Positions 8,211 to 17,876 of a stretch of DNA of 64,000 nucleotides are shown here, piece by piece. Under the pieces are notes generated by a model. That model did not search any database, was not told the DNA's origin, and saw only the letters and a program-made list of their open reading frames with translations. The stretch's first letter is position 1. Each line of letters opens with the position of its first letter. The position numbers were made by a program, and so were the translations under genes. Source of the stretch: Hirschia sp964342355 (GTDB lineage: Bacteria > Pseudomonadota > Alphaproteobacteria > Caulobacterales > Hyphomonadaceae); assembly GCA_964342355.1 (NCBI GenBank), contig CAYFFG010000011.1:33498-97497 (forward strand). The letters are read 5' to 3'.

Positions 8211-9551
8211 TTATATTATTCGAGAAGAATTCAAAATAACGTCATCTGGATCAATGTCAGGATGATTATGAACGAACTTTGCTAGTTCTATCTCGTTCAA
8301 CTGCACAGAAATTAGACTAGCGCCTCGGTCGTCATACTCTTCAGAATCTACTTCACAATTTTCATGCAACCACGCCCGCGCCTTTCCATGTTGTGGTGCA
8401 AGTCGCAGTTGAAACATTCGGCGTGACGCAAAAGCCTTAGATTGTATTCTTGTTAATAATGCTTCGATGCCGTCGCCGTTCAGTGAAGAGATAACTGTAA
8501 CATCATTGTCTTTAGTTGCATTGGACTTAATTACTTCAAGCACACTATCAGACAGCAAATCAGACTTATTCCATACCTCTATAATTGGCGGTCGATCTAT
8601 TTTTGTTTTTGCCTCCAACTGCGACAGAATCTCCTCCACATCATCAGCCTGTCGTTCACTATCCTCATGGCTGATATCTCTCACATGCAACAATAGATCC
8701 GCTTCAATTGCTTCTTCAATTGTCGCTCGAAAGCTTTCGATCAGGTGTGTGGGAAGGTCTGTGATAAATCCTACCGTATCGATAAATGTCACTTCTTGTC
8801 CGGAAGGTAGTTCAATATCTCTGGCCGTTGGATCAAGCGTTGCAAAAGGCATATCAGCAGCGAGCACTGAAGCAGAGGTCAGCCGGTTGAACAAAGTAGA
8901 TTTGCCTGCGTTCGTGTACCCTACTAAAGCGATAATTGGCTTGCCGCGACGTTTACGACCTGTCCGCTGCAACCGACGTGTGCGGCGGACATTTTCGAGG
9001 TCCGCCTTAAGGCGAGCTATTCGCCGATCCAACATACGCCTGTCTGCTTCTAGTTGGCTTTCTCCAGGCCCCGCGAGAAACCCCTGGCCTCCTCGTTGAC
9101 GTTCCAAGTGTGTCCAGGTTCGCACAAGCCGAGACCGCTCATAAAGCTGTCTTGCCATTTCGACTTGTAATCGCCCCTCAGCAGACCGCGCTCTAACGCC
9201 GAATATCTCTAATATAAGCCCGGTTCTGTCGACTATCTTAACATTTAAAACACGTTCTAAATTACGTTGTTGGATTGGCGAAAGAGCACAATCGACGACT
9301 AGAATAGTCACATCTTGAGCATTAATTTGCTCACCAATAAGCTCCAACTGTCCCCCGCCAAATAGTCGACCGGCGTTTGGTTCTCTAACCCGCAGCTCTA
9401 CTAGAAATCCGTTAGAGATACCCAGAGCCTCCACGAGGCCGAGCGTTTCTTCGGATCGGGATGCATGGAAGGGCGATGCATCCCCGATTGTGGGAATAAC
9501 AATCCCCGCATTTTGTCGAGCAGGCGTGCGATCTATAGAACGGTTATTCAC
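8211..9551 (-). CDS. hflX: Ribosome-associated GTPase HflX
   Basis: A 446-residue HflX. It has the N-terminal nucleotide-binding domain with ERSRLVRTWTHLERQRGG and GPGESQLEADRR, a basic coiled-coil linker, then the GTPase domain with G1 GYTNAGKST, G3 DTVGF and G4 NKSD. HflX splits stalled or heat-stressed 70S ribosomes. The GTG start overlaps the hfq stop (GTGA), so translation is coupled to hfq as in most proteobacteria. The C-terminal domain ends with an acidic IDPDD segment. Confidence 0.96.
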   Translation of the reverse strand: MNNRSIDRTPARQNAGIVIPTIGDASPFHASRSEETLGLVEALGISNGFLVELRVREPNAGRLFGGGQLELIGEQINAQDVTILVVDCALSPIQQRNLERVLNVKIVDRTGLILEIFGVRARSAEGRLQVEMARQLYERSRLVRTWTHLERQRGGQGFLAGPGESQLEADRRMLDRRIARLKADLENVRRTRRLQRTGRKRRGKPIIALVGYTNAGKSTLFNRLTSASVLAADMPFATLDPTARDIELPSGQEVTFIDTVGFITDLPTHLIESFRATIEEAIEADLLLHVRDISHEDSERQADDVEEILSQLEAKTKIDRPPIIEVWNKSDLLSDSVLEVIKSNATKDNDVTVISSLNGDGIEALLTRIQSKAFASRRMFQLRLAPQHGKARAWLHENCEVDSEEYDDRGASLISVQLNEIELAKFVHNHPDIDPDDVILNSSRII

Positions 9552-9805
9552 TCGTCCTCGGTGGATGCTTCATCAGATTCAAAAAGTTTTACTGGACTGT
9601 TGGGCGCAATAGTCGAAATCGCATGCTTGTAAACGAGCTGTGGGGGGCGACCATCACCTTTCAACAGCACACAAAAGTTATCGAACCAAGTTACTATCCC
9701 CTGCAGCTTAACGCCATTTACGAGAAAAATAGTAAGTGGCGTTTTTCCTTTGCGTACGGCGTTCAGGAACGTATCTTGGAGGTTTTGTTTTTTTTCTGAC
9801 GACAT
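9548..9805 (-). CDS. hfq: RNA chaperone Hfq
   Basis: An 85-residue Hfq with both Sm motifs: NLQDTFLNAVRKGKTPLTIF and LVNGVKLQGIVTWFDNF in Sm1, and the Sm2 signature QLVYKHAISTIAP (YKHA). The short acidic tail ESDEASTEDE is the disordered C-terminus. Hfq hexamers pair small RNAs with mRNAs and bind U-rich terminator tails, relevant to the candidate small RNA near 25.9 kb. The gene lies 117 bp after trkH and overlaps hflX by 4 nt. Confidence 0.97.
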   Translation of the reverse strand: MSSEKKQNLQDTFLNAVRKGKTPLTIFLVNGVKLQGIVTWFDNFCVLLKGDGRPPQLVYKHAISTIAPNSPVKLFESDEASTEDE

Positions 9806-9922
9806 TTTTATCAGCCTCTTTGTCGGACTTTGTTATTTGCGATCTTCGTCTTTGATCTTCATTTACAATATTATCTGCCCATCAAGCACCCGAATCGGCA
9901 TCGAGACACACAAACACTCTCA

Positions 9923-11335
9923 TTATCTGCGCCAAAAATCTAATGTGAACAATGGCGCCAATGCAAGAACTTCGACTCTCCCGAGAATACACCCCACTGA
10001 CAGAAGGAATAGTGTCAGATTAGACGGCGCTTGATCCAGTACAGCAGTGTCCACTAGCGTGCCAGTGTTTGAAATTGCTCCTATGGCCGTACGGAAACAT
10101 TCCTCGATGCTTAATCCAGCAAGCGCTAAGAGCATCCCGAGAAATACTGTGGCTGAGATGTAAGCTATGAGATACACCCAAACCCCCACAACAATATTGT
10201 CTTTACGCGACTGCCCCTGAAATCTTAAAGTGGCTTTTGAGTTGGCAAATGACAGCCTTCGAAATTCAGCGTCTGCGCGGCTCATCAGAACCGTCACGCG
10301 CGATATTTTAAGCCCTCCGGCTGTTGAGAGAGCAGAGCCCCCTACAAAAGCTATAATATCCGGTATGGGCTGAGGCAGGACTTTGGTCACTCCATTTACA
10401 CCGGTTATATTCATTCCGGACGTCGACACGAAAGAAAGAGCTTCTGCGAAGTACCTGAAATCTACACTCTGAATGACGAGCCAGATACCAATTGTGAGAA
10501 TGATGACTGCAGCCAATAAAGCAAAGCCTTCTCCATCTTTGTAATACATTCTCCAACCGCCGCGACGCAGGATGTCACTATGAATTGCAACGTTGGTGGC
10601 TCCAAAAAACAAAAGAAAACTGATTATAATTATTGAGCTATTAGAATAGTCAAAGACACCCCCAGTGTCAGATAAAGTCGTACTCGTCGTCACAGCTGCA
10701 ATCGTACGGGTTACAGAATCTAGTAATCCCGCCCCCGATAAAACTAATCCGAATGTGCCGACCAAAAAAGCAACGCCATATACAATACCAATTGTAAGGG
10801 CGATGCGTTCAATTCTTCCAAACAAGTCGTCTTTAGGTAGAGTTAGCAAATGACTACGGTGAATGCCTGGTCCCGTCAAATTAAGTGCGGCAAGAACGAC
10901 GACCGATATTATAACTCCTGTCACTCCACCGATAAATTGCAACATTGCGCGCCATAATCTAATCGCATCGGGTTGGATACCATTTCCCGATGTCGCTCCG
11001 GTCGTTGTCAAATTCGATGTTGACTCAAAAAAAGCTTGAATCCATCCGTCCGCTACCCCCGAGGAAATAAAGGGCGGAGCGGCAATAAACGGTGTCACTA
11101 TCCAAAAAAGTATTACGAATAAAAGACCTTCCCGCGCCCCTGTTTTTGATGGAGCATCCCGGAGCGCAACTAGTAATGCGCCACCTATGAATAGGCCAAA
11201 TATGCCTGTCATTAATAAGCCACGAGCGCTGGCTGCATCCCCCATCACTCTAGCAAAAAGCACGCAAGCAAATGCAAGAGCGCCGGTAAGCGCACTCGTG
11301 AGTCCGATTTGGCGAAGGACGCTTGATGCGTTCAA
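9923..11335 (-). CDS. trkH: Trk potassium uptake protein TrkH
   Basis: A 470-residue polytopic membrane protein with the repeated pore loops of TrkH/KtrB channels: ESTSNLTTTGATSGNG, AVTTSTTLSDTGGV, VSTSGMNITG and AIGAISNTGT. These form the K+ selectivity filter of the four-fold pseudosymmetric channel. It lies 12 bp after trkA, giving a trkA-trkH pair that couples the pore to its NAD(H)-binding gating protein. Its place after ntrX-trkA is the common order in alphaproteobacteria, where hfq follows. Confidence 0.93.
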   Translation of the reverse strand: MNASSVLRQIGLTSALTGALAFACVLFARVMGDAASARGLLMTGIFGLFIGGALLVALRDAPSKTGAREGLLFVILFWIVTPFIAAPPFISSGVADGWIQAFFESTSNLTTTGATSGNGIQPDAIRLWRAMLQFIGGVTGVIISVVVLAALNLTGPGIHRSHLLTLPKDDLFGRIERIALTIGIVYGVAFLVGTFGLVLSGAGLLDSVTRTIAAVTTSTTLSDTGGVFDYSNSSIIIISFLLFFGATNVAIHSDILRRGGWRMYYKDGEGFALLAAVIILTIGIWLVIQSVDFRYFAEALSFVSTSGMNITGVNGVTKVLPQPIPDIIAFVGGSALSTAGGLKISRVTVLMSRADAEFRRLSFANSKATLRFQGQSRKDNIVVGVWVYLIAYISATVFLGMLLALAGLSIEECFRTAIGAISNTGTLVDTAVLDQAPSNLTLFLLSVGCILGRVEVLALAPLFTLDFWRR

Positions 11336-11347
11336 AGATAACTCTCT

Positions 11348-12712
11348 TTAATAGAACTCAGGCTTAACTCTGTACAGTTGATCAACTTTTCGCGCCATTT
11401 CTCGCTCTGCGAACAGTATAACTGTATCACCAACCCTAACACGCTCATTCAGTTCTATCAGCTCACCATCTCGGACAATGGCGCCGGGAGCTAGGCCTTC
11501 CGGAAGGTCGCCAGACAGCAATTCCATGCCAACAAGAGAAGAAGTCTCGCGCACGATACCTTCTACTACCTCCGCGGCGCCATTCTCTAGTGTCTGTAAC
11601 CCTGAAAGCCGACCGTGGCGGAGCTGAAGAAGAATTCGTGAAACAGTGACGCCTCTAGGATCTATCAAAGCGTCAACGCCAATATTGGAGCGAATGTTGA
11701 TTAAATCAGTTTCATTGATAAGTGACACCACCTTTTTGGCGCCTAGGTCTTTCGCAAGTGGCCCTAACAATAAATTTGTTTTGTCATCGCTCGTCAGGCC
11801 GATAACCAAATCTGCTTGACCCGCTCCAGCTTCTTCTAGAACGGCTGGGTCCAGGCCATCCCCTTGAATAACAATCGCTCGATTTAGTTTTTCTGCAGCT
11901 CGTTCAGCAACATTTTCATTTTTCTCGATCAAACGAACCCGCATATGGTTCTGTTTTTCCAATTTTCGTGCGACGTTCAACCCAATATTCCCAGCTCCAA
12001 CGATCGTCACCAACCGACCTGAGTTGTCTAAAAGTTCCATAATTGTGAACATGTGTTCAATGTTGGATTTTGGAGCAATCCAATAAATCCGATCGCCTGT
12101 GATCAGCGTCTCGTCCAATTTTGCGGCAAATATATTTTTATCTCGTGCAATCGCAACGATCCGCGCCTTCGTGTCAGGAAGTAGCGAATACACGTCTTCT
12201 ATGCTTGCGTCGACCAAAGGTGATTTTTCAGGGACTTCAACGCCAACAAGATTTACCAGCCCATTTGCGAAATTAGCTGTAAGAAACGCCCCGGGAGTTT
12301 CAAGACGTTTCAGGATGGATTCGCTTACCTCCACTTCAGGCGATATATGTAAATCAATTGGAATATTGTCTTGAGAAAACAGGCTTTTGTATTGAGGCTT
12401 TAGATATTCCTGACTTCTGATGCGTGCGATTTTATTCGTCACCTTGAAGAGTGAATGCGCCACCTGGCAGGTGATCATATTTACTTCGTCCGAATAGGTA
12501 ACTGCGATAATCATCTCGGCACCGTCAGCGCCGGCCTTTTTGAGAACATTCGGGTGAGCTGCGTGCCCGGTGATCCCACGCACCTCGTATAGCTGAGTGA
12601 TTCTCTCAACGAGTTGTGAGTCTTCGTCGATAACCGTGACCGTATGTTCTATCGCCAAACGTTCAGCAATACCCTGCCCCACACGGCCGGCGCCACATAT
12701 AATGATACGCAT
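11348..12712 (-). CDS. trkA: Trk system regulatory subunit TrkA
   Basis: A 454-residue cytoplasmic protein with two RCK_N Rossmann domains, starting MRIIICGAGRVGQGIAERLA and, at about residue 232, LVTIVGAGNIGLNVARKLE; each is followed by an RCK_C domain, the second ending with RVRVGDTVILFAERE. TrkA binds NAD(H) and controls TrkH K+ uptake. It lies 29 bp after ntrX and 12 bp before trkH, probably co-transcribed with both. Confidence 0.96.
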   Translation of the reverse strand: MRIIICGAGRVGQGIAERLAIEHTVTVIDEDSQLVERITQLYEVRGITGHAAHPNVLKKAGADGAEMIIAVTYSDEVNMITCQVAHSLFKVTNKIARIRSQEYLKPQYKSLFSQDNIPIDLHISPEVEVSESILKRLETPGAFLTANFANGLVNLVGVEVPEKSPLVDASIEDVYSLLPDTKARIVAIARDKNIFAAKLDETLITGDRIYWIAPKSNIEHMFTIMELLDNSGRLVTIVGAGNIGLNVARKLEKQNHMRVRLIEKNENVAERAAEKLNRAIVIQGDGLDPAVLEEAGAGQADLVIGLTSDDKTNLLLGPLAKDLGAKKVVSLINETDLINIRSNIGVDALIDPRGVTVSRILLQLRHGRLSGLQTLENGAAEVVEGIVRETSSLVGMELLSGDLPEGLAPGAIVRDGELIELNERVRVGDTVILFAEREMARKVDQLYRVKPEFY

Positions 12713-12741
12713 ACTAACGATCCATGTCGTTTTTTATAGGC

Positions 12742-14118
12742 TTATTCTCGCCCAGAGGACGCAGTGTCTACACCCAAAGCTTTAAGTTTTCGATGTAAAG
12801 CAGACCTTTCCATTCCGATAAAGGCTGCTGTTCGTGAAATATTGCCACCAAACCGCGTGATTTGAAGCGCTAAATACTCACGTTCAAATTTTTCGCGCGC
12901 GTCACGTAAAGGCATCGATATGGTATCAACAGAGGCCTTACCTGCACCATCTGACTCTTGTTCCTTAGGCAAGTGATCAGGGGTAATTTCTTGAGATGGA
13001 TCACCATTTGCAAGAATGAGGATGCGCTCAACGATGTTTCTCAATTGACGAACATTTCCTGGCCAATCAGCCGACTGTAAAACTGCAATGGCTTCTTCCG
13101 AAAACTTTCGGACAGGTAGTCCAGAAGATTCTGCTACCAATTTTGTAAAGTGCTTGATTAAAGGACCTATGTCGTCACGACGCTGCTCCAAAGCTGGAAT
13201 ACTCAAAGGAACAACACTTAATCGATAAAATAGGTCTTCTCTAAACCTTCCAGCTTGTATTTCTTGAGATAAGTCTCTGGACGTGGACGAAATCACGCGC
13301 ACATCAACACTTACATCTGAATTACCATTTATGCGTTGGAAGCGTTGATCAACCAGCACCCTCAATATTTTCGATTGGGTGCCTGCAGGCATATCCGCGA
13401 TTTCATCAAGTAGTAAGGTTCCGTTATGCGCCTGTTCAAAAAGGCCTATCTTCTTAGGACGACCATTCTGATCCTCCTCACCAAAAAGCTCCAATTCCAT
13501 GTTGCCTGGCGATATGGAAGCGGCGCTAACAACCACGAACGGTCCTGTCGCGCGGTGCGAATGCTTATGTATAAGCCGTGCTAATAGCTCTTTACCAACG
13601 CCTGGAGGCCCCGATATCAAGACACGTGAATTTGCTGGCGCTACTTTTGTAACAGTTGTTCTTATCTGTTGTGTCGCGTGACTTACCCCAACCAACTCGT
13701 CACTCGCTGCTGAACGCGCTCTTAGCTTGGAGTTCTCTCGTTTCAATTCAGAAGCTTCCAACGCCCTTTGAACAAGTAACAAGAGCTTGTCTGAGTTAAA
13801 TGGTTTTTCCAAAAAATCATACGCACCGCGTCGTATCGCTGTAACCGCAGTTTCAACAGTGCCGTGTCCGGAAATAATGATAACTGGCATTAGAGGGTCT
13901 AACTCTTTGATCATGGTCAAAATTTCAAGACCATCAAATTCTGATCCTTTGAGCCAGACATCCAATACAACCAGATTCGGTGCTCTTTTCCGAATCGCAT
14001 CCAGTGCTTGCTCGGCGTCTCCAGCTGTTCGAACAGCATAACCTTCGTCTTCTAGAATGCCCCCAACGAGTTCACGGATGTCCGTTTCGTCATCAACAAC
14101 AAGAATTTCCTGGGCCAT
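12742..14118 (-). CDS. ntrX: Nitrogen/redox response regulator NtrX
   Basis: A 458-residue response regulator: receiver domain (DDE at 9-11, phosphoacceptor Asp53), AAA+ domain (Walker A GPPGVGKE at 170-177, Walker B LLLDEIADMP), and a Fis-type HTH ending in ERSALHRKLKALGV. The GAFTGA loop that contacts sigma-54 is absent; the stretch after ELFG reads EEDQNGRPKKIG. This absence is known for alphaproteobacterial NtrX. NtrX is phosphorylated by NtrY and affects nitrogen metabolism, envelope and respiration genes. Its start overlaps the ntrY stop by one base (TAATG). Confidence 0.95.
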   Translation of the reverse strand: MAQEILVVDDETDIRELVGGILEDEGYAVRTAGDAEQALDAIRKRAPNLVVLDVWLKGSEFDGLEILTMIKELDPLMPVIIISGHGTVETAVTAIRRGAYDFLEKPFNSDKLLLLVQRALEASELKRENSKLRARSAASDELVGVSHATQQIRTTVTKVAPANSRVLISGPPGVGKELLARLIHKHSHRATGPFVVVSAASISPGNMELELFGEEDQNGRPKKIGLFEQAHNGTLLLDEIADMPAGTQSKILRVLVDQRFQRINGNSDVSVDVRVISSTSRDLSQEIQAGRFREDLFYRLSVVPLSIPALEQRRDDIGPLIKHFTKLVAESSGLPVRKFSEEAIAVLQSADWPGNVRQLRNIVERILILANGDPSQEITPDHLPKEQESDGAGKASVDTISMPLRDAREKFEREYLALQITRFGGNISRTAAFIGMERSALHRKLKALGVDTASSGRE

Positions 14119-16343
14119 TACTCTACTCCCTCATGCGCACTTTCCCCATGCGCGTCGACGCCTATTTGATTGATTGGCAACATGATATCGACACAGGCTC
14201 CGTGACCTGCTTCATCGTTATCGCCCAATGTTATGTGACCGCCATGATCTTCAATAATACGGGTAACAATAGCCAGCCCCAGCCCAACACCCGATTCACG
14301 CGTAGTTACATAAGGTTCCAGGAAACGTGCTCGATCTTCAACGGGAAACCCAACGCCCGTATCGAGAATACGTATTCTCGCGTTATCGCCGATCTGTTCA
14401 ACGGAAACGTTCACTGACCCGGATTTAATCTCACCTGATTGGACGTGTCTTTCAACGGATTCGCACGCGTTCTTAACGACGTTCGTTAGCGCTTGACCCA
14501 ACATTCTTTCATCGCCGAAGATATTGATTTCACGGGAAAACGTATTGACAGTTACTGATACGGAAGGGGCAGCTAGCCGTTGCGCAAATCCGACACTTTT
14601 AACGAGCTCTCGTAAATCAAATGGGGCAAGTGTCGGCTTGGGCATTCTGGCAAACGAAGAAAACTCTTCCACCATGCGCCCAATATCATCCACCTGCCGC
14701 AGAATTGTCGAAACACAACGGTCAAACGTTTCAGTCTCTGTTTTGATTTGCTTGCCAAAACGTCTTTTTAAACGCTCTGCCGATAGCTGAATCGGTGTAA
14801 GGGGATTTCTAATCTCATGTGCAATTCTGCGGGCAACATCTCTCCAGGCAGCTTGACGTTGAGCTGCAACAAGGCGGGTCGTGTCATGAAATGTTATGAT
14901 ATAGCCATCCCTCTCTGTTTCTGGAGAGATACGCACGTGAATGTCCAATTCGCCTTCTTCTACTGTTCGTTTGATATTAGCGCCTACAGCGTTATCTAAA
15001 GCGATTGCTTGCCGAAGTGGCGCTAGAAATTCTGGCGCTATAGACTGTAGGGAGGCGTTCTCGACTTCACAATATGGTAAACCGATCAGCCGAGCGGCAG
15101 ACGCATTCGCCAGCGTGATATTAAACGAGGCATCCACCCGCAATACGCCAGCTTCCACTCCAGAAAGCACTGTCTCAATAAATGCTGAGCGCGTGACAGC
15201 CTCTGTCCTAGAAGTTTCTAAGTCTTTTGTCTGTCGGGCCAGGCGCATAGTCATCTGATTGAATGCTTCCGTAAGATCATCGACCTCATCGTGCGCCTTC
15301 GGGCGATCCAGTCTCACAGTTAGGTCACCATCTCGAACCGCCCTCGCAGCGCCAGCAAGCGCGCCAATAGGCGCAGCAATTAGGCCAGCGGCGTGCATCC
15401 CTAACCAAGCCGTACCCAGCAACACAAGAAGAGCCGCTTCCAAGTATGCCAAGATGAAAACGGTTCTAAGCGCATTTTTTCGAGCGTCAGCTTCTTTATA
15501 GCCAGTAATTGCTGTTTGCGTTTTCTGGAGTTGAGCTGCAACTGCTTTAGGACCTTGTTTCGCGGCATACAGGAATATGTCATCATATGCAGAAAGCTTG
15601 ATCATCGCTCGAATAGAAAAATCTTCGGAAACATCAACGGCAATCTGCCCATTTTGCGAAGCAATCCAATTCAGCTCAGACATTTCAATGTAAACAGGTG
15701 ATTGATCACCAGACACATGAAAACGAACTTTTCGGTTTCTATCGAGTATAACAAGTGTTGGTAACGCTCTTAAATCTGCCTCAGCGGATAGAAACTGTTT
15801 AAACTGTTCAGGCGCCGTTTCAAACAGAGCCGCAACAGGCTCATCGTTCAAATCAGTTGCAGTCTCCCGTAGGCTTTTTACTACATCCGCGACAACAGAT
15901 TCTTGGGCGGCACCTGCAGCCTCAGCAGCATTACCAATGACGGAGTACACTCTCTCCGAAAACCAGTTTTCAACGCTGCGATTAATCAATGTGCCCATAA
16001 AGGCGGCGACAACTACTGTCGGCACCATGGCGGCAAGACCAAAGAGCGCAATAATCCTTAGGCGTAAGCGCGCGCCGCCGCCTGTTTCTTGGTTTTCTTT
16101 TACAAGGCGCCAAATGCGTGCCGTTAGTGCTGCAGCCAAGAATAATATAACAACAAGATTTGCAACCAATAACCAAAACATAAGCGGGCTACCGGTTGTC
16201 GATGTGTTGCCAACATCAGACACTGAGAGATAAGTCGCAAATGTTGCGATTATAGCCGCTAGTGCAAACAATACCCGTAGCACCGCCGCGCCAGCAGGAC
16301 CAAAACTCCTTGGGGATTTCCAACTTAGACTAGGCTTGCGCAT
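14118..16343 (-). CDS. ntrY: Membrane sensor histidine kinase NtrY
   Basis: A 741-residue kinase. The N-terminus carries three hydrophobic helices, then a periplasmic sensor region bounded by a further helix (about 300), a HAMP domain (RAVRDGDLTVRLDRPKAHDE), a PAS domain, a HisKA box RRIAHEIRNPLTPIQLSAER with the phosphorylated His509, and an HATPase_c domain with NVVKNACE, DTGVGFP and GVGLGLAIV. This is the full NtrY architecture. It phosphorylates NtrX and has been linked to nitrogen and oxygen/redox sensing. It lies 92 bp after ntrC, with a palindrome between them that could carry an additional promoter. Confidence 0.95.
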   Translation of the reverse strand: MRKPSLSWKSPRSFGPAGAAVLRVLFALAAIIATFATYLSVSDVGNTSTTGSPLMFWLLVANLVVILFLAAALTARIWRLVKENQETGGGARLRLRIIALFGLAAMVPTVVVAAFMGTLINRSVENWFSERVYSVIGNAAEAAGAAQESVVADVVKSLRETATDLNDEPVAALFETAPEQFKQFLSAEADLRALPTLVILDRNRKVRFHVSGDQSPVYIEMSELNWIASQNGQIAVDVSEDFSIRAMIKLSAYDDIFLYAAKQGPKAVAAQLQKTQTAITGYKEADARKNALRTVFILAYLEAALLVLLGTAWLGMHAAGLIAAPIGALAGAARAVRDGDLTVRLDRPKAHDEVDDLTEAFNQMTMRLARQTKDLETSRTEAVTRSAFIETVLSGVEAGVLRVDASFNITLANASAARLIGLPYCEVENASLQSIAPEFLAPLRQAIALDNAVGANIKRTVEEGELDIHVRISPETERDGYIITFHDTTRLVAAQRQAAWRDVARRIAHEIRNPLTPIQLSAERLKRRFGKQIKTETETFDRCVSTILRQVDDIGRMVEEFSSFARMPKPTLAPFDLRELVKSVGFAQRLAAPSVSVTVNTFSREINIFGDERMLGQALTNVVKNACESVERHVQSGEIKSGSVNVSVEQIGDNARIRILDTGVGFPVEDRARFLEPYVTTRESGVGLGLAIVTRIIEDHGGHITLGDNDEAGHGACVDIMLPINQIGVDAHGESAHEGVE

Positions 16344-16361
16344 ACACTACTCACTCTGCGA

Positions 16362-16383
16362 TCTGTGACCAGAAGATCACAGA
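16362..16383. promoter_or_regulatory. Palindrome TCTGTGA-N8-TCACAGA upstream of ntrY
   Basis: A perfect 7-bp inverted repeat with an 8-base spacer lies 19-40 bp before the ntrY start in the 92-bp ntrC-ntrY gap. It has no T-run and so is not an intrinsic terminator. It resembles CRP/FNR-type half-sites, but with N8 instead of N6 spacing, and is unlike the NtrC consensus. An operator for a separate ntrYX promoter is the inference. Confidence 0.4.
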
Positions 16384-16435
16384 GCGACAATAATGCAACA
16401 ATATTTTGTAGTTAACTGTTAAGCAATTTTCAAAC

Positions 16436-17863
16436 TCAATCAGAATCACCCAGCCCGAGGCTATTTATCTTCGAACGCAAGGTGTTGCGGTTTAAGCCCA
16501 AAAGAGAAGCCGCTCGCACCTTATTACTGCCTGTTGCGGCGAGTGCCAATTTGATTAGTGGCCGTTCAACTTGCTCTATCACTGTGGGATAGACTGTTCC
16601 TTCTCCGTCCCCAGACATAGATAGTTTCGCCATGAAATGCCGGGATAACAAAGCTTCAACTTCAGATTCAAATGCTTCCGTTTCTTGTTCAACATTCGCG
16701 CCTGACCGCATTTCACGTTCTATTTCGCGGGCGCTGATAACAGGTTCAGGACTAAGCGCAGCTAATCTACGAATGAGGTTTTCTAGTTCTCTGACATTTC
16801 CAGGCCAATCATAGGCAGCAAGTAGATCATATGCTGATTTATCGAGCTGCTTTTCCGGAAGCCCCTCTTTCTTAGCCCTCACAAGAAAGGCGGAAGCTAA
16901 CTCTAGTATGTCTTCTTTACGTTCCCGTAGTGGCGGAATGGCTAACGTCACGACATTCAATCGATAATACAGATCCTCTCGAAACTTGCCTTGTTCAACA
17001 AGTGACCGGAGATCGTGTTTTGTGGATGCTATTATCCGCACGTCTGATTGCTGAGTCGGGCCACCTCCATGAGGAGAATACTTTCCGTCTTGGAGAAAGC
17101 GCAGGAGCCCCGTTTGTGCCTCAAGTGGCATGTCGCCAACTTCGTCCAAATAAAGTGTACCACCATCTGCTTCACCAACCCGCCCAGTTTTTGTGACGTT
17201 TTGACTGCCGCTTAGGCCAAAAAGTTCCGCCTCTACTTGCTCTTTGTGTAACGCGGCAAGGCTCACAGCGACAAACGGCCCAGTTTTACGCTTACCAAGG
17301 TCGTGAATAGCTTTCGCACAGAGGTCTTTCCCCGTTCCGCTTTCACCTTCCACAAGCACAGTCAGTTCAGTATTCATCACACGTGCAATTATGCGATATA
17401 CTGCCTGCATAGGCGCAGACCGCCCGATGAGCGGTAAAGACTCATCTTTTTCTGCTTTGCGACTAGCTGGCTCAATACCCTTAAGTGTTCGCTTTTGAAG
17501 AGCGCGTTTTACCGAATCTGCCAACGCATCTATATCGAACGGTTTGGGTTGATAATCATAAACACCATGATCTGAAGCCATAGTCGCTGTTAGCACGGTG
17601 CTCTGTCCGCTAATGACGATTATCGGCAGTTCAGGACGTTCTCTGCGAATTTGAGGCATAATGTCAAAAATGGATTCATCCGGCATATAAACATCCGTGA
17701 TCAAAAGATCACCTTCACCCGCCTCAATCCACTTCCATAGAGTCGACGCTGTGTTGGTCGCTCTGACATGATAACCTTCCTGAGCCAGCGCCTGACTGAT
17801 TACGAGACGAACGCTAGAATCATCATCTGCTACAAGTATGGTTGGGCCGGACGCGCTCATCAT
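16436..17863 (-). CDS. ntrC: Nitrogen response regulator NtrC (GAFTGA-less)
   Basis: A 475-residue regulator with receiver domain (DDD at 13-15, Asp57), AAA+ domain (Walker A GESGTGKD at 173-180, Walker B GTLYLDEVGDMP near 235-246, arginine finger in REDLYYRLNVV) and a Fis-type HTH (VRAASLLGLNRNTLRSKI). The sigma-54-contacting GAFTGA is missing: the segment after ELFG reads LSGSQNVTKT. Rhodobacter capsulatus and Caulobacter NtrC share this loss; the former activates sigma-70 promoters. The protein should control ammonium-assimilation genes downstream of NtrB. It follows ntrB by 13 bp; AAGGAAC precedes the ATG. Confidence 0.95.
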   Translation of the reverse strand: MMSASGPTILVADDDSSVRLVISQALAQEGYHVRATNTASTLWKWIEAGEGDLLITDVYMPDESIFDIMPQIRRERPELPIIVISGQSTVLTATMASDHGVYDYQPKPFDIDALADSVKRALQKRTLKGIEPASRKAEKDESLPLIGRSAPMQAVYRIIARVMNTELTVLVEGESGTGKDLCAKAIHDLGKRKTGPFVAVSLAALHKEQVEAELFGLSGSQNVTKTGRVGEADGGTLYLDEVGDMPLEAQTGLLRFLQDGKYSPHGGGPTQQSDVRIIASTKHDLRSLVEQGKFREDLYYRLNVVTLAIPPLRERKEDILELASAFLVRAKKEGLPEKQLDKSAYDLLAAYDWPGNVRELENLIRRLAALSPEPVISAREIEREMRSGANVEQETEAFESEVEALLSRHFMAKLSMSGDGEGTVYPTVIEQVERPLIKLALAATGSNKVRAASLLGLNRNTLRSKINSLGLGDSD

Positions 17864-17876
17864 TTTGTTCCTTGTT

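Noticed and set aside
8467..9099. 210-residue plus-strand ORF inside hflX
   Set aside because: It is a frame shadow of the strongly conserved HflX GTPase gene, with serine-rich composition and no recognisable domain.
16362..16383. Reading the ntrY palindrome as a CRP site
   Set aside because: CRP sites have N6 between TGTGA and TCACA; this one has N8, so it was kept only as an unassigned palindrome.
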